64,000 bases of DNA, taken from assembly GCF_026151205.1 (NCBI RefSeq), contig NC_087080.1, positions 15,261,337-15,325,336 of the forward strand, in the 5' to 3' direction. Shown here one piece after another: positions 14,701 to 25,256 of this stretch. Under the pieces are notes generated by a model that was given only the letters and a program-made list of their open reading frames with translations, was not told the origin of the DNA and ran no database searches. The number at the start of each line of letters is the position of its first letter. The stretch's first letter is position 1. Made by a program: the position numbers and the translations under genes. The DNA is from Bolinopsis microptera. Its lineage: Eukaryota > Ctenophora > Tentaculata > Lobata > Bolinopsidae.

Positions 14701-17700
14701 TTCCCTAGTTGTTCAGAGGTTAGGATAACTGATCAGCATAATATACTTAACTCATTATGCGACCCCCAATCCCAAAGATAGTTATAACAAGACCCCCAAT
14801 CCCAAAGATAGTTATCACAGGACCAGGCGAGTATATGGTAGCAACAACTGTATTACATGATTGCTTGGTTATGTAGTCACATCTGCATGTCTACACTCTA
14901 CAAGCCTCAGAGCCCTCTTTTTACCGTAATTGCCTGAATATTAGCGATGAAATTAAAACTGCGTGCCAATTCCAGGTATTCTGTATATATATACAGAACT
15001 GCAGGTATATACTTGCCGTTTTTACGCCATTAAGGAAGCCAGAATAGCTGTTTAAATGCCCTATGAGTAACCCAGACACTGCACTGCATGGTCGTAATGA
15101 GACCTTATAAACACCTTGCCACGCAGACTGCAACACGCTATTAACACGCAACACTTTACAAGCACGTCTACCCCTTACAGTCACGGGTAATAAGGTAATA
15201 CCCAAACAATTTGCTCCAGTACAGTTACTCCTAGTCAGGCTGCAGATATGATACAGATGTACATCTCTATAGTATGATAGTATAACATTGATACGGTATG
15301 GTGTGGTAACATTGCCTTGAGGAACTCCTGAACTCTACAGACAATTGTCCGACAGTATCCAGCTGAGGCCCTGTCGTAGACGCTATCTCCTCAGTAAAGG
15401 TCGGCTGTTATTTACACTTTCAGATTATCACCTTTGAAGTGCTTGCTTATCTTATTTGTGCCCTAAAGGCTGGGATTTTGCTTTGTGTCTCTTCTGTTTT
15501 CTTTCTGTCCAGGTCAGAGGATTCGGCTGCACACTTTACTTGTGTGTACTGTTTAAGTTTGAGTTCCATTAAGATTGTTCCATTAAGCTATTAGTATTAC
15601 ACGAGGAAAACTTCTGGTCAATTTCACATCAGTATAAAACGCAGCAGAAACATTCAAATATTGCTGGACTGAAACCTAATTTCCTGCCACTGAAAGCTTT
15701 TAACCTCAATTAACAATCAATAGATATTAATGCGATCAGGAGAAACACTTAAACTATTCCATCTTTTCTGACAGGACAACGTCTGATGTTTATAGAAATA
15801 AGAATTACCTCAATGTTCCTCAATGGGTACTGACTACTGATTGTAATGACTCATGACATCCTTTTGTCCATTCATTTAATCATTAGCAGCAACGTCTTGG
15901 GCAGTAAGGACACGTTCATTTGAGCTATTCATCCTTGATTAGTAATGCATTAAATTTTAGATGTGGTACTTACTATAAGACCACAGATGTCTTTCACTTT
16001 TCAGAGGCCAGATTTGCTGTCTGTTCATTCTATATTTGTGGTGGTGTGGGTCTCAGATCGTTCAATAGCCTGATAGTTAGTGATTATTGAGGTGAACCCA
16101 CTGTACCGGGGGACTGGCTGATTACAAATACAAAGGGGCTCCCGATAATTGCTAATTAAGTGGTAAAAGTTGCTGATGACTCCGTTAACTTTGTTTGGAA
16201 TCTTAACTTAGTCGACTTTGAAGTAGCGAACATTTAAATGATAAAGGCTGGCTCGGTTTAACGGGGTTTCGTGACAATAGGGCATCGATACGAGCTAAAG
16301 CTCAGACGTGAGTTCTGACAAACTTGCGCATTGCCTCAGTATATTGTGAGCTTCTTCCTGTGCTAATATTTGGAGGTAGGGTATTGAATATAATATTTCT
16401 GACTTAAAATGGGTGTGGGGCTAGTAATAACTCATTAATTTAGCTAATGACTGTTAACCATTATGACACAGAATTGAATTCATTTTCACTTTTAACATTA
16501 ATTACCCACGATGCTCATTAACGTGTATTTTCAATTTTCATTGATTTCTAGCTATAAGAAGTTTACAGACAGGAATCTGAAAGAGGACGTATATCCGAGC
16601 CAACATTTGAATAAGAAATATTATGTAAATTGTACAAAGTACACGGATATTGATTCTTGAAGTATGCTTCAAGTGCCAATAATCACTACGACACGATATT
16701 CCACATTTCACGAAGAAACCATGGAATTGAATATAATAAGTAATAACTGTTAAAATAAAAAATTTGCATATTAGTTTGATGACAGTTTGCAAACCCTAGT
16801 TTTGCAATCTGTAAAATTTGTGACTTTACTGACAACTGTGATCAATGAAGATTTGTTTCAGGTGTGGTAATGGGGACCCAGGGCACTGTACTGGTGTCGT
16901 CAGCCCTCTACGGACAGAACGACGATGGAAGTCACGGCGCCCTCCTCCAAAACAAATACGAGGTCAGTCTTTTATTTTTTAATATCATTTTGTTGTAATT
17001 TTGTTTTTGAAATTTTGCGGGTTAAACTTAAAGTCAGCACTATATTTCATTATTTCATAGCTTGTCTTTATTTTTTGTTCCTTTTGTGTGCCGGATTTGT
17101 TTGTTGCTTAGTTCATATTCTGAATCTCCAATGACCCCAGAGTGTTAATTTGTTTCTTATTATGTTCAGAGTAGTGCAACTGCAGACAATATAAAATTTA
17201 GCCACAGCGGTCTCCTCCAGGAAAAATATGAGGTGCGTAAGCGTCCTTTTTTATTTTTTTATTTCTAAATTTAAATGTTTGTAGGAACTTGTCTTGTACG
17301 GCTCTATAGGGTCTGTGTTCTGATTTCTTTCAGAGTTTATATTTTTGATTTTGTACAATACGTGTTAATCGATTTCTTGTAAACTTCAGATTAGTCTAGA
17401 CCGATACCGAATTTAGAGTTCATTTTGTGACTGAACACAGAACCTAATGACATCCTCCACATGCCTAAAAGTGTATTTTAATTTAAGACATGGTAAGATG
17501 GTGGATTAAAAGGTTCCATCTTTTTGCTTATCTCGAAAGCTCTAAGTAAAAGCTGTACATGAATAAACCGCCTCCAGATTGTTCCATTAAGTTATTAACA
17601 TTACACGAGGAAAACCTCTGGTCAATTTCACATCAGTATTATAAAACGCAGGGGAAACATTCAAATATTGCTGGACTGAAACCTAATTTCCTGCCACTCA

Positions 17701-17956
17701 AAGCTTTTAACCTCAATTAACAATCGATAGATATTAATGCGATCAGAAGAAACACTTAAACAATTCCATCTTATTTCCGTTCAATTGCACCATTAATTGT
17801 TCCTTGCTCAACACCTTGATCTCGCATTTTTTGAAACCAACATCAGAACAGCTCCAGAAATCTCTTTCAAATATGCCTGATGTTGTCTCAATAAACGCAT
17901 CCCAGTCACAAGGTCAAGTCATGGACCAATGCAGGCTCATCAGTTTTGCGAGGGAG
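2732..17956 (+). CDS. candidate multi-exon gene, product unknown
   Basis: Nine short exons can be joined with matching splice phases throughout: 2732-2798 (start ATG, MLRIMPVPSSK), 4870-4938, 6041-6103, 6767-6816, 7748-7798, 8340-8379, 16862-16962, 17170-17232 and 17858-17956 (or 17852). Each has an AG acceptor and a GT donor, and exon composition is richer in GC than the surroundings. The joined product is about 201 residues, rich in S, N, T, G and Q, and looks disordered. It shows no signal peptide, membrane segment or known domain. Exons 7 and 8 both end in a related motif (HGALLQNKYE and HSGLLQEKYE), suggesting an old exon duplication. A possible last exon is 18439-18471, which continues in phase with DQEIKKTILS and a stop. 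Alternatively the gene may continue into candidate exons at 19083-19148 and 25257-25373, also phase 0. The consistent phases are the main argument; the function is unknown and some exons may be wrong. Confidence 0.45.
3232..3272. repeat. 13-bp inverted repeat (hairpin)
   Basis: ATGACATGGTGCT at 3232 is repeated as its exact reverse complement at 3260-3272, with a 15-base loop. It lies in intron 1 of the candidate gene, just before a truncated mariner-type MITE, and may be debris of another inverted-repeat element. Confidence 0.7.
3296..3405. mobile_element. truncated copy of mariner-type MITE
   Basis: From TA|CAGGGTGTACCACAG onward this matches the complete 151-bp element at 52943-53093 for about 105 bases, then diverges before any right terminal repeat. 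An inverted end (TACCCTGTATA) just before it suggests two elements abutting head to tail. Confidence 0.75.
6028..6085 (+). repeat. 27-bp duplication across an exon 3 acceptor
   Basis: Two adjacent 27-bp copies each contain GGTTACAG followed by the first bases of exon 3 of the candidate gene (splice points after 6040 and 6067). The spacing is a multiple of three and both acceptors are in phase, so alternative use would add or remove nine residues (TPATVKVTG). Confidence 0.55.
8374..8642 (+). pseudogene. possible hAT (DUF4371-like) transposase remnant
   Basis: An 89-codon frame contains ENRKTENEILEILEL, then AKQALLIPF and FRGNSEGGE. This vaguely recalls the ENRK...LAKQ-LPFRGHREG block of hAT transposases carrying a DUF4371 region, with an inserted stretch in the middle. 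No catalytic residues or terminal repeats are visible. The resemblance is from memory and weak. Confidence 0.25.
8660..10680. other. intronic or intergenic, no recognised gene
   Basis: Frames on both strands at 8788-9440 (about 60-80 codons) show no recognised motif and may be transposon debris. An internal TTGTGACAATTGT-like inverted motif repeats near 10138-10190. No convincing exon was found. Confidence 0.4.
10687..10772. repeat. 26-bp minisatellite, 3 copies
   Basis: GAGATGGCTCACACTCGATT is repeated three times with identical spacing. On the minus strand each unit contains GAGT|GTGAGC, a donor-like string, but I could not connect it to an exon. Confidence 0.85.
11756..14180 (+). repeat. 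three tandem copies of a ~0.81 kb unit
   Basis: The units start at about 11756, 12571 and 13378, each with CTTAGTTTATAGTTGCTAAT. Copies 2 and 3 are nearly identical; copy 1 differs by scattered substitutions and two small insertions (7 and 3 bases). Each unit ends with GGCGC-loop-GCGCC, a short hairpin. Within each is an open frame described separately. The function is unknown; candidates are a local gene or exon triplication, a satellite, or a small-RNA gene cluster. Confidence 0.9.
12027..12493 (+). CDS. hypothetical ORF in tandem unit copy 1
   Basis: Copy 1 is open for about 155 codons from a stop near 12026 to TGA at 12491. It has no ATG in its first third, so it could be only an exon or chance. 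The reading includes SGIGSGSRRNSDHLLASGD and ends near VVNYMWRRL. Copies 2 (12881-13177) and 3 (13687-13983) share the first 90 codons with few changes but are frameshifted by a 7-base difference and stop early. No family was recognised. Confidence 0.25.
14480..14640. repeat. AT-rich low-complexity tract
   Basis: Irregular repeats of ACTTAATAATTTA and AATTAATAATT run for about 150 bp. Nothing else is visible in it. Confidence 0.8.
14757..14818. repeat. 29-bp direct duplication
   Basis: GACCCCCAATCCCAAAGATA plus nine more bases occurs twice in tandem, with one or two differences. Confidence 0.85.
15572..15766. repeat. dispersed ~195-bp repeat, copy 1
   Basis: This matches 17576-17772 in direct orientation over about 195 bp with only scattered changes. 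Shared blocks include AGATTGTTCCATTAAG and TTAATGCGATCAG. No terminal inverted repeats were noticed. The two copies flank exons 7 and 8 of the candidate gene, so recombination between them would remove both exons. Confidence 0.85.
17576..17772. repeat. dispersed ~195-bp repeat, copy 2
   Basis: Direct-orientation partner of 15572-15766. It lies between exons 8 and 9 of the candidate gene. Confidence 0.85.
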
Positions 17957-18471
17957 GTAAGACCGTCCTGAAAAATTACTCCTCGTTTTGGTTTAATAGT
18001 TTATACCAGTGTGCATAATGAGAATGATTTTATATATTTATGTATACATATTATATGATTTTATAGTAATACCTGCAATAATGTTGGGCGGGGGTCGAAG
18101 AGAAGATAAATACTACTGTTCGCATGACAGCGGTTTCAATGACAAGGGTTTTCTGTTTGCTAGACGAGAGTCATGATTTTTTCTGCCATTAATTCCACGT
18201 GGAATGTCTATTGGGATTAATGTGACTGCAAGGTAAGTTTATTCTAATTTAAAGCTTTAACACGCTTTAAATGAGTGCTTAGATAGATTCATTTTGTGAA
18301 ATCAACACTAGAATCATGATTACAGTGTACTCAACTAATTTCACAATATGGATATAACATATATAATATATAATACACCAAAAATAAAAAGTTAATCATG
18401 ACTGATCATTTGTCTGGAGGCTTCGACTTTCAATACAGGACCAGGAAATCAAGAAGACTATCCTCTCGTAG

Positions 18472-20500
18472 TGTCTACTGAGTTGATTCTGCATAGAAGA
18501 GCTGTCTAGCTAATATTATGAGCTGGCAAACTAATTTTCAGGAAATGGACAAGCGACAAATGATGAGTTAAGTCGATAATAGAGAGAACCATTGATTTGA
18601 AATATTAACATTTATTTCCCTTTCTATCGGATACTCCCTCATTATCATGATATTTTGGAAAAAAATATAACCAATTATTTATAAGTGCGTGCAAAATTTG
18701 GTTGGTAAATGGAAAGATCTCGATACATAAGAAGAAGCTGTGATTTGAAGCTGTCGGTAAAGGTGAATGGCTCTAGACAGTAAATCAATGTTACTCGGTA
18801 CAATCTCCCTGATCTACAGTGAAATTAGTGGTGAACAAGCCACCACTGACTGGTCTCCACCTCGTCTCCAGTGAACTAATCATAGACCAAGGAGGGTCAT
18901 GATCAGGATAAAGCTAATTTTGCCGGATTTTCTTACGCTTTGATTGTCAACACTTAGAGGAGTATCAGGGTTATAAAGCCAACAGCTCTCTTTTTACTGT
19001 TGCATTGATCGTTTGGTCTTGAGTTGGCTGTTGCACTTTTTCTTGTGAAGAACAAAGGAGGAAGGCAGTTGATAAAATGCAGGGTTCTGCTCTCACGACT
19101 TGTCTGAGCCGGGCAACAACGGTCAGCACCAACCTCATCACCTGTATCGTAAGTGTTTTTACTTTTGAGTTGACCAAAACAGAACAATTTACTGTAGGAT
19201 GTAAAATAAGAGCGTGACAGGCGAAAAGAAAGGGCATGGTAGGAGCGTGGATTTTTTGGTCGATTTAGAATTTTTTGGTCGTTAATAAATCTAAGAGGAA
19301 CAGACAACTTTGATATTTAATCATTTGTCGATATCCTGGGTATGTGAATCATCCTCCCAATGTATAACAGGGTGGAATATTTGGCTGCCAGACTTTTGAG
19401 CTCGAGATCATGCTGCCTTCCACCAAGCAAATCTTATCTGAGTGGAACTTGAATTTGAAAATTAATCGGAAACTGAGTTTGCTCATGTTCATCTGACTGA
19501 TTCTAAAAAACTAACTCCTGGTAGAAAAAGCATCCGAATGGAAAAACTTGAGAACCAATAAATCTTGAGAACCTATAAATCATTGCTTTGCAGTAGAATT
19601 AGGACATTCACGTTGTAATCTTGGACATGCTGCATTTAATAAAATTGTTACGATCAGATTAATGTACCTCTCCAGTCTCATTCCTTAAATTTGTCTTATT
19701 TAATGAGTTTAAAGAGTCGACATCAAATTAATTTATTTAACTTGTTAATATCCTACCTTAATTCTATTTAAGATTTATTAAGCTTAAGAAATGCCAAGGA
19801 CCTCTTTAAATTTAGGGATTTTGCCTTGAAAAGGATCAAGTGGCGAGCACTAATTACTGTTATTTAGACGACTTATTGGTTCAAAATTTTACAATGTTTC
19901 CTAAATGTTAGAGTGGAGCAAGTTAATTATATTAAATTAGTACAAATATATTAAAATATCTTATGAGCAATTATTTGAACAAACTACAATCTCGAAATAA
20001 ACGGGTCTGGAATTTGTAGTTGCAATACTCAATAGTAGCAGGTGAGCGTATATTGTGTTCCTATTCCGATGCTACGATGGTTCGAATCTTCAAGAACAGA
20101 TTCATCAAAGTATAACATTGAGTAGATCCAACTATTATCACGGATCAACCCGTTCATTATGTTATTTCGTTGTTATGATTGTTCTAACTTCTTGGCTTAA
20201 CATGCGGGATTCGAGTTTCTTATATGTATTAAATTTTATGATTATTTGTGCAAATATCGTAAAATACCTTATCGGCAATTATTCGGACAAACTCAATTAT
20301 AATCGATGAGTCAATACTGTCCATTCGAAATAATCTACGAAAATAAAAAGTTAAACGACCAAGGACACCTGTCACCTTCACAGGTTTCAGCACACAACAG
20401 TTTTACTGCATCGTATTACTATAATTAATTATGCATGGCCACAATACAGTTTATATTCTGTCACACACACACACACTTCCACACAACCCCCACTCCTACA
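18472..20500. other. mostly non-coding; one candidate exon
   Basis: Apart from the possible exon at 19083-19148 (listed separately) I see no supported gene. A CA-rich patch lies near 20460. Confidence 0.4.
19083..19148 (+). CDS. candidate exon, product unknown
   Basis: Between an acceptor (ATGCAG|) and a good donor (|GTAAGT) lie 22 codons with coding-like composition (GSALTTCLSRATTVSTN...). It is phase 0 at both ends, compatible with following exon 9 of the 2732-17956 candidate. ATG at 19077 could instead start a separate gene. The acceptor lacks a strong pyrimidine tract. Confidence 0.3.
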
Positions 20501-20914
20501 ATCAATCACAGTGTCACTGCACTTGTCAACCCAGATCTCACTCACGGTATATCAACCTTCAATCATGACCAATTACCCTCCGAGGGAGCCTGTCACATGT
20601 AACCTGCTACTTGATTATTCATGTGCCTGCCCTCCCTGGACACAGGTCATGCAAAGTAGTACCTCAGTACCTGTGAGCTCGGTTCAATTTACATCTCAAC
20701 TATTTGTACATTTAGCATTACCTTGGAATTTCTCGCTTGGTAATTCGATTCTGTCTTCTCTGAAGCAGCCCGTTCCCTCTCGCTGCACTGGCTTCTGCTG
20801 TAATGACTGAGCAATATTTTATTAGAGTTGTGTTAACCGAGCGAAGGAGGCAGCGGATTTAGTCAAAGATGCAAATTGAAGATGCAAATCAGGATTATTA
20901 ACTTAATTCCCCCA

Positions 20915-20915
<1 letters not shown>

Positions 20916-20951
<36 letters not shown>
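20916..20951. repeat. poly-C homopolymer
   Basis: This is about 36 consecutive C and is likely unstable. It is read as a proline run in one frame, which is an artefact. Confidence 0.9.
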
Positions 20952-20952
<1 letters not shown>

Positions 20953-21045
20953 TGATCACCTGGAAGTAATTACCAAATCTACTGATAGTTATACCCTCGT
21001 TACCACCCCTCCTCACTTATCGAACAATACGGGTCTAATTAGCAT

Positions 21046-21585
21046 TTATCCCACTTCTTTATTGATTTTTACGGCTAGCCATGCCACATACCTCAGCGAA
21101 GGTACAAGAGCTGAAGTTTCATGCCTCATGGTGTTAACCTCTTGAATATAAACATGCGGTAACGCTGGGCAGTAAGCTCTGCCTAATGGAGGGAACACTT
21201 TAAAGTGAGGTGAGTATTCGGGCATTGTCCTCCCAGCGAGGAGAGCAGCTCGTTTACTCCTTCCCTTTCCTGTTACTCTGTTAATACATATGCTCGTTCT
21301 CACTGGAGACAATGATATGCTGGGGACTACTTTTTGAGGGACTAGGTTGCTTGTAGGCACTGAGCTGCTAGTTTCGGGCATGGTCCCGGCACCATATAGT
21401 GGGCCTTGTGCTCCCTTTTTGTCTTTTCTAGCTTGCCCCAGCTCACGTGCTGTGCCTTTGTTTATGCTTTTGCTTGCACCCTTGTAGGCTACTGCATACA
21501 ACTTATCACAAGCTGGTGTATCTTCATGTATTTCGTTCAGTGCCAACGATTTGTCAACAGATCGCTCCCTTGATAACCAAAACAT
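21046..21585 (-). CDS. hypothetical 179-codon open frame, possibly a last exon
   Basis: This is the longest open frame in the window outside simple repeats and known exons. The reading includes NEIHEDTPACDKLYAVAYKG, a Ser/Thr/Pro-rich middle and MPEYSPHFKVFPPLGRAY. No transmembrane segment is visible and no family was recognised. The composition would suit a cytoplasmic tail. It lies downstream, on the same strand, of the candidate exons at 23962-24017 and 22116-22180, so it may be the 3' exon of that gene, but I could not prove a splice path. Confidence 0.35.
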   Translation of the reverse strand: MFWLSRERSVDKSLALNEIHEDTPACDKLYAVAYKGASKSINKGTARELGQARKDKKGAQGPLYGAGTMPETSSSVPTSNLVPQKVVPSISLSPVRTSICINRVTGKGRSKRAALLAGRTMPEYSPHFKVFPPLGRAYCPALPHVYIQEVNTMRHETSALVPSLRYVAWLAVKINKEVG

Positions 21586-21908
21586 GTCATGTCACAGGTG
21601 TAACAGTGTGCTTGAAGCCTTATGACGTTTTATATGACTTCTTCTACTCGTTTTAACAGCTGTGTAAGTATACGGAGCCTAGAATTGAGTAGCGAATCCA
21701 GCAACCATGATCAAGGTACAGTAGGCGTGTTCCAAGAGTGCTTACTATAGTCATATCATAATATGTTGCTAATCTTTATTTCTTGAGGATTCTTAGTTGT
21801 GACCTTCTCTTGCATTTTCATGGTTATGTATCAGAACTGTACCAAATGTAGACGGTGCTTAATCTATATGATAACAAGTTCTTGCAGATCCCTCTCTCAC
21901 CATCTGCA

Positions 21909-22132
21909 ATACTTACGTAGTAGTTGCAATACTTATGTATAGTAGCAATACTTACGTAGTAGTTGCAATACTTACGTATTAGTTGCAATACTTACGTAGT
22001 AGTTGCAATACTTACGTATTAGTTGCAATACTTACGTAGTAATTGCAATACTTACGTAGTAGTTGCAATACTTACGTAGTAGTTGCAATACTTACGTAGT
22101 AGTTGCAATACTTACGTATAGTAGTAGTTGCA
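21909..22132 (-). repeat. 20-bp minisatellite of minus-strand donor motifs, 11 copies
   Basis: TTGCAATACTTACGTAGTAG is repeated with small changes. Read on the minus strand each unit is TTGCAACTACTAC|GTAAGTA, carrying a near-perfect 5' splice site; one of the eleven is altered to ACATAAGT. The first copy coincides with the end of candidate exon 22116-22180, so the unit equals the exon end plus donor. Confidence 0.85.
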
Positions 22133-22180
22133 ATTCAGAGTGACGTTTCTGTGCTTATCGGCTTGCATTTCCTCTAGTTC
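22116..22180 (-). CDS. candidate exon, Ig-like strand motif
   Basis: On the minus strand a good acceptor (CACTTTTTACTAG|) is followed by 21 open codons ending at |GTAAGT. The reading contains DKHRNVTLNCNYYY, resembling the B-strand region of immunoglobulin domains (VTLNC). The rest of an Ig fold was not found nearby, so the family call is tentative. The donor has been amplified into the 21909-22132 array. Confidence 0.35.
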
Positions 22181-22388
22181 CTAGTAAAAAGTGCTGCCAG
22201 GCGAGAGCCAGGAACACAGGGATTACGTAAACCATGAGCACTTAAGAGGTGGGGGGTAACAGTAGCATTGTCCACTTAACGGAGCATTCTTGGCATTCTT
22301 GGCAACACTTCTTTACTGTGTATTACACGTACACCTATTAGGATAGAGCATCTCTCTCCCTCGCGCCCTACACCCTTGTACTGGTACA

Positions 22389-22670
22389 TTAAGATAGTTT
22401 GAGGCCGATTAGTGGTTTTAGGACAGTAGAATCTCTCTCCGTTAAATTGCAAACCATAATTATCTCCCTTTGGTGGACCATGAGTTGCTCTTGCTTATGT
22501 GCACTTGTGATATTTTCATGAAGTCTGCTAATGCTACAGGTTATCGTATCATATTGATGAAGATTGGAAGCTTGGTTTCTGTAATATCGCGACTTTTCCA
22601 TCGTAACTTGTTCTGCACAGCTGTTTACGTACAACAGTAGCACCTGTATTTTTGTCTTGTGATATTTTCA
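22389..22670 (-). CDS. open frame of ~90 codons, product unknown
   Basis: After an acceptor-like AAATACAG| the minus strand is open for about 90 codons to a TAA near 22389. It has four Cys and two N-glycosylation motifs (NIT, NLT), suggesting a secreted or surface protein. Diverged partial copies of its middle (pattern RNQASNLHQYD) occur at about 22655-22770 and 22860-22925, both with stops, so the segment has been duplicated and decayed. No family was recognised. Confidence 0.3.
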
Positions 22671-23235
22671 TGAAGCTTAAGTCATCCACATGATCTTGTC
22701 ACATTGATTAAGATTGAAAGTTTGGTTAACGTTTCTCAGAACTCTCCAACTTTCCATCCTTATCCAGCTGTCAACATGAAGCATGTGCTAATCGAGTGCG
22801 CTAATCATGTGCTAATCGAGTGTTGTGATGAAATCTTAATTAAGCTCCAGTTGTCCGGCCATCATATCACTTGGATGAAGATTGGAAGCTTGGCTTCTCT
22901 GATCTCGTCAATTTTCTCACTGTCTCTTAAACTGGCTGGCCGTTAACGAATAAAGCTTGCTTAAATGCACTATAATGTAGTACGTAGTCACTATTCATGT
23001 GTATAGTAAACAATCACCACTTGTTTGCAGAGCATGGTTAGTGTTACTTATTATGCAACTCACGATACTTTGACAGTTGACAAATTAATAAGTTCTTTGA
23101 TTTGTGAGTCAACGGGGCTGATGAGTCACCATTGTAACGCTCGAGCTTTACTCGCTATCAACCCACGCGTTTAAGAAAATGATCTGTTTAGGATTTGACT
23201 GATTTACTAACTAGTCTAACATAAAACGGGTGCCC

Positions 23236-23985
23236 AATGTGACATATTCTCACGTAACATCGTGCTCGCGATGTGACATATTCTCACGTAACATCGTGCT
23301 CGCAATGTGACATATTCTCACGTATAGTAACATCGTGCTCGCGATGTGACATATTCTCACGTAACATCGTGCTCGCAATGTGACATATTCTCACGTAACA
23401 TCGTGCTCGCAATGTGACATATTCTCACGTATAGTAACATCGTGCTCGCGATGTGACATATTCTCACGTAACATCGTGCTCGCAATGTGACATATTCTCA
23501 CGTAACATCGTGCTCGCAACAATGTGACATATTCTCACGTAACATCGTGCTCGCAACAATGTGACATATTCTCACGTATAGTAACATCGTGCTCGCAACA
23601 ATGTGACATATTCTCACGTATAGTAACATCGTGCTCGCAACAATGTGACATATTCTCACGTATAGTAACATCGTGCTCGCAACAATGTGACATATTCTCA
23701 CGTATAGTAACATCGTGCTCGCAACAATGTGACATATTCTCACGTAACATCGTGCTCGCAACAATGTGACATATTCTCACGTAACATCGTGCTCGCAACA
23801 ATGTGACATATTCTCACGTATAGTAACATCGTGCTCGCAACAATGTGACATATTCTCACGTAACATCGTGCTCGCAATGTGACATATTCTCACGTAACAT
23901 CGTGCTCGCAATGTGACATATTCTCACGTAACATCGTACTCGCAATGTGACATATTCTCACGTATAGTAACATCGTGCTCGCGAG
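23236..23985 (-). repeat. 34-42 bp minisatellite, 20 copies
   Basis: The core GACATATTCTCACG is followed by TAACATCGTGCTCGC, with optional insertions TATAG and CAA giving units of 34, 37, 39 or 42 bp. On the minus strand each unit reads ...GATGTTAC|GTGAGAATATG and so contains a donor-like GTGAGA. The outermost copy coincides with the end of candidate exon 23962-24017. Open frames through it on both strands are repeat artefacts. Confidence 0.9.
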
Positions 23986-24017
23986 TTTATCGGATCGTTT
24001 TCATTATCTGAATTCAT
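23962..24017 (-). CDS. candidate exon ending at an amplified donor
   Basis: On the minus strand an ATG (24017) opens 18 codons plus two bases (MNSDNENDPINSRARCYY) ending at |GTGAGA. It ends in the same phase and with the same TACTATAC string as the candidate exon at 22116-22180. An internal acceptor (GAATTCAG|) is also possible. The two cannot be joined directly, because that gives a stop, so an intermediate exon would be needed. Confidence 0.25.
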
Positions 24018-24019
24018 GA

Positions 24020-25190
24020 GATTGAACGTGGTTAATGGCTTCAAAAGTACTGTATTTTTAATCCTGATAAATAATTTATTTAACGTTGCCATCAGTTGAA
24101 AAGAAACTCGTGGTGATTGGAAAAAATCATATAAAATTGCAAAGCATTTTCTATGATAGCTTACAATTGGTGCTCTTCAATTGATGGACGGTAACTCTTT
24201 TTTCCATAATGAACCACTTTCATCTGTGGATATTTGATAAATATCCGTGACATCAAAGGAAAAAGTAAAACCGGTATTAATTAACCGGGCGAAAAGCTAG
24301 CAGATTGAATAAATAATTACTGTAATGATAGTGTCATAATCGTAACTCCTAAAGATTTGCTCTCATACTCCAGTAGAACTGCTAATTGGCACTAACCCTC
24401 CCTCCAATCAGGCCATATGTAGCTGTCACAAATTTAAACTTTGAAAGTAGTAATTTTGTTCAAATTGCCGTGATCGGAACACGTCCGCTTTCCGCGTTTC
24501 CGTTCCCGGTTTTGTGTTGCTACCACCTTGAGTATCAGCACATTATAGCACACCCGAGTGATGTCATAACTAGACCACGCGTCAAAGTTTTCATTCTGCG
24601 TAATTAACAACAATCACATATTAATAAATTGATCTCACTAACTTGGTATTTGGGTTTGGTATAAGTATGGACGCTATTTTTCTCACCGATCTATGGGTTA
24701 TAAGTCTGTGCAGGATAATCCCGCCATACGAGCAGTTGGAATGGTTATAAAATCGTGTGAGAATCAGTTGAAATTTTCATCCGTAATTCTCATAATCTTA
24801 GAAACATGCATCAGTTGCCATACATCAATTGTGAATATGATGAAGCTATAATAATTTTTTTTTTAAGATAGACTCGTTACATGACATTTAAACCGTCACG
24901 CTCGCATATTGCTTACTGCTGATGACGATCTGCTGGTGAACTTGTTTAGCTTGACTACTTTGACATTACTTTCAAACGAATTTGTGCTGTCAATCCGGCA
25001 ATTTTTCTAGATTCAGTCTGTTTTAATGGCTGTTTTACTGGTCTTGATTTTTTAACGCCATGTTGCTCGTACAATGAGCAATCTGGGTCAGCTTCTAGTT
25101 TTTACACTCAACTAATGATTTAAAAGCTCTGCTCACACCTCTCTGACCCGCAATATCCTTAGCACGCTCCAACTCAATAGCTCTGTATAC
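24020..25190. other. no recognised gene
   Basis: The open frame at 24386-24607 has no splice support or known motif. Nothing else was seen. Confidence 0.4.
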
Positions 25191-25256
25191 GCAGTTACCA
25201 GATAGTTACCAGATACAGTTACCAGATAGGTAGTCATGTCATGACGGAGTAACCAG
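25190..25256 (+). repeat. acceptor-like AGTTACCAGAT repeats, 3 copies plus variant
   Basis: AGTTACCAGAT occurs three times, and the related AGTAACCAG|ATG forms the apparent acceptor of the candidate exon at 25257. The units therefore look like copies of that intron-exon junction. Confidence 0.6.

Noticed and set aside
20876-21145. 89-codon frame with a proline run
   Set aside because: The run comes from the poly-C tract; no splice sites or known motif, and the opposite strand has a better frame.
23498-23801. Long frames on both strands with CHIVAST / TSCSQQCDIFSRIV repeats
   Set aside because: They arise from translating the 34-42 bp minisatellite; several frames are open at once, which is typical of repeats without stops.
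23236-23985. CRISPR-like array
   Set aside because: Units are contiguous with no unique spacers, and the window is eukaryotic. The same applies to 49327-51723 and 21909-22132.
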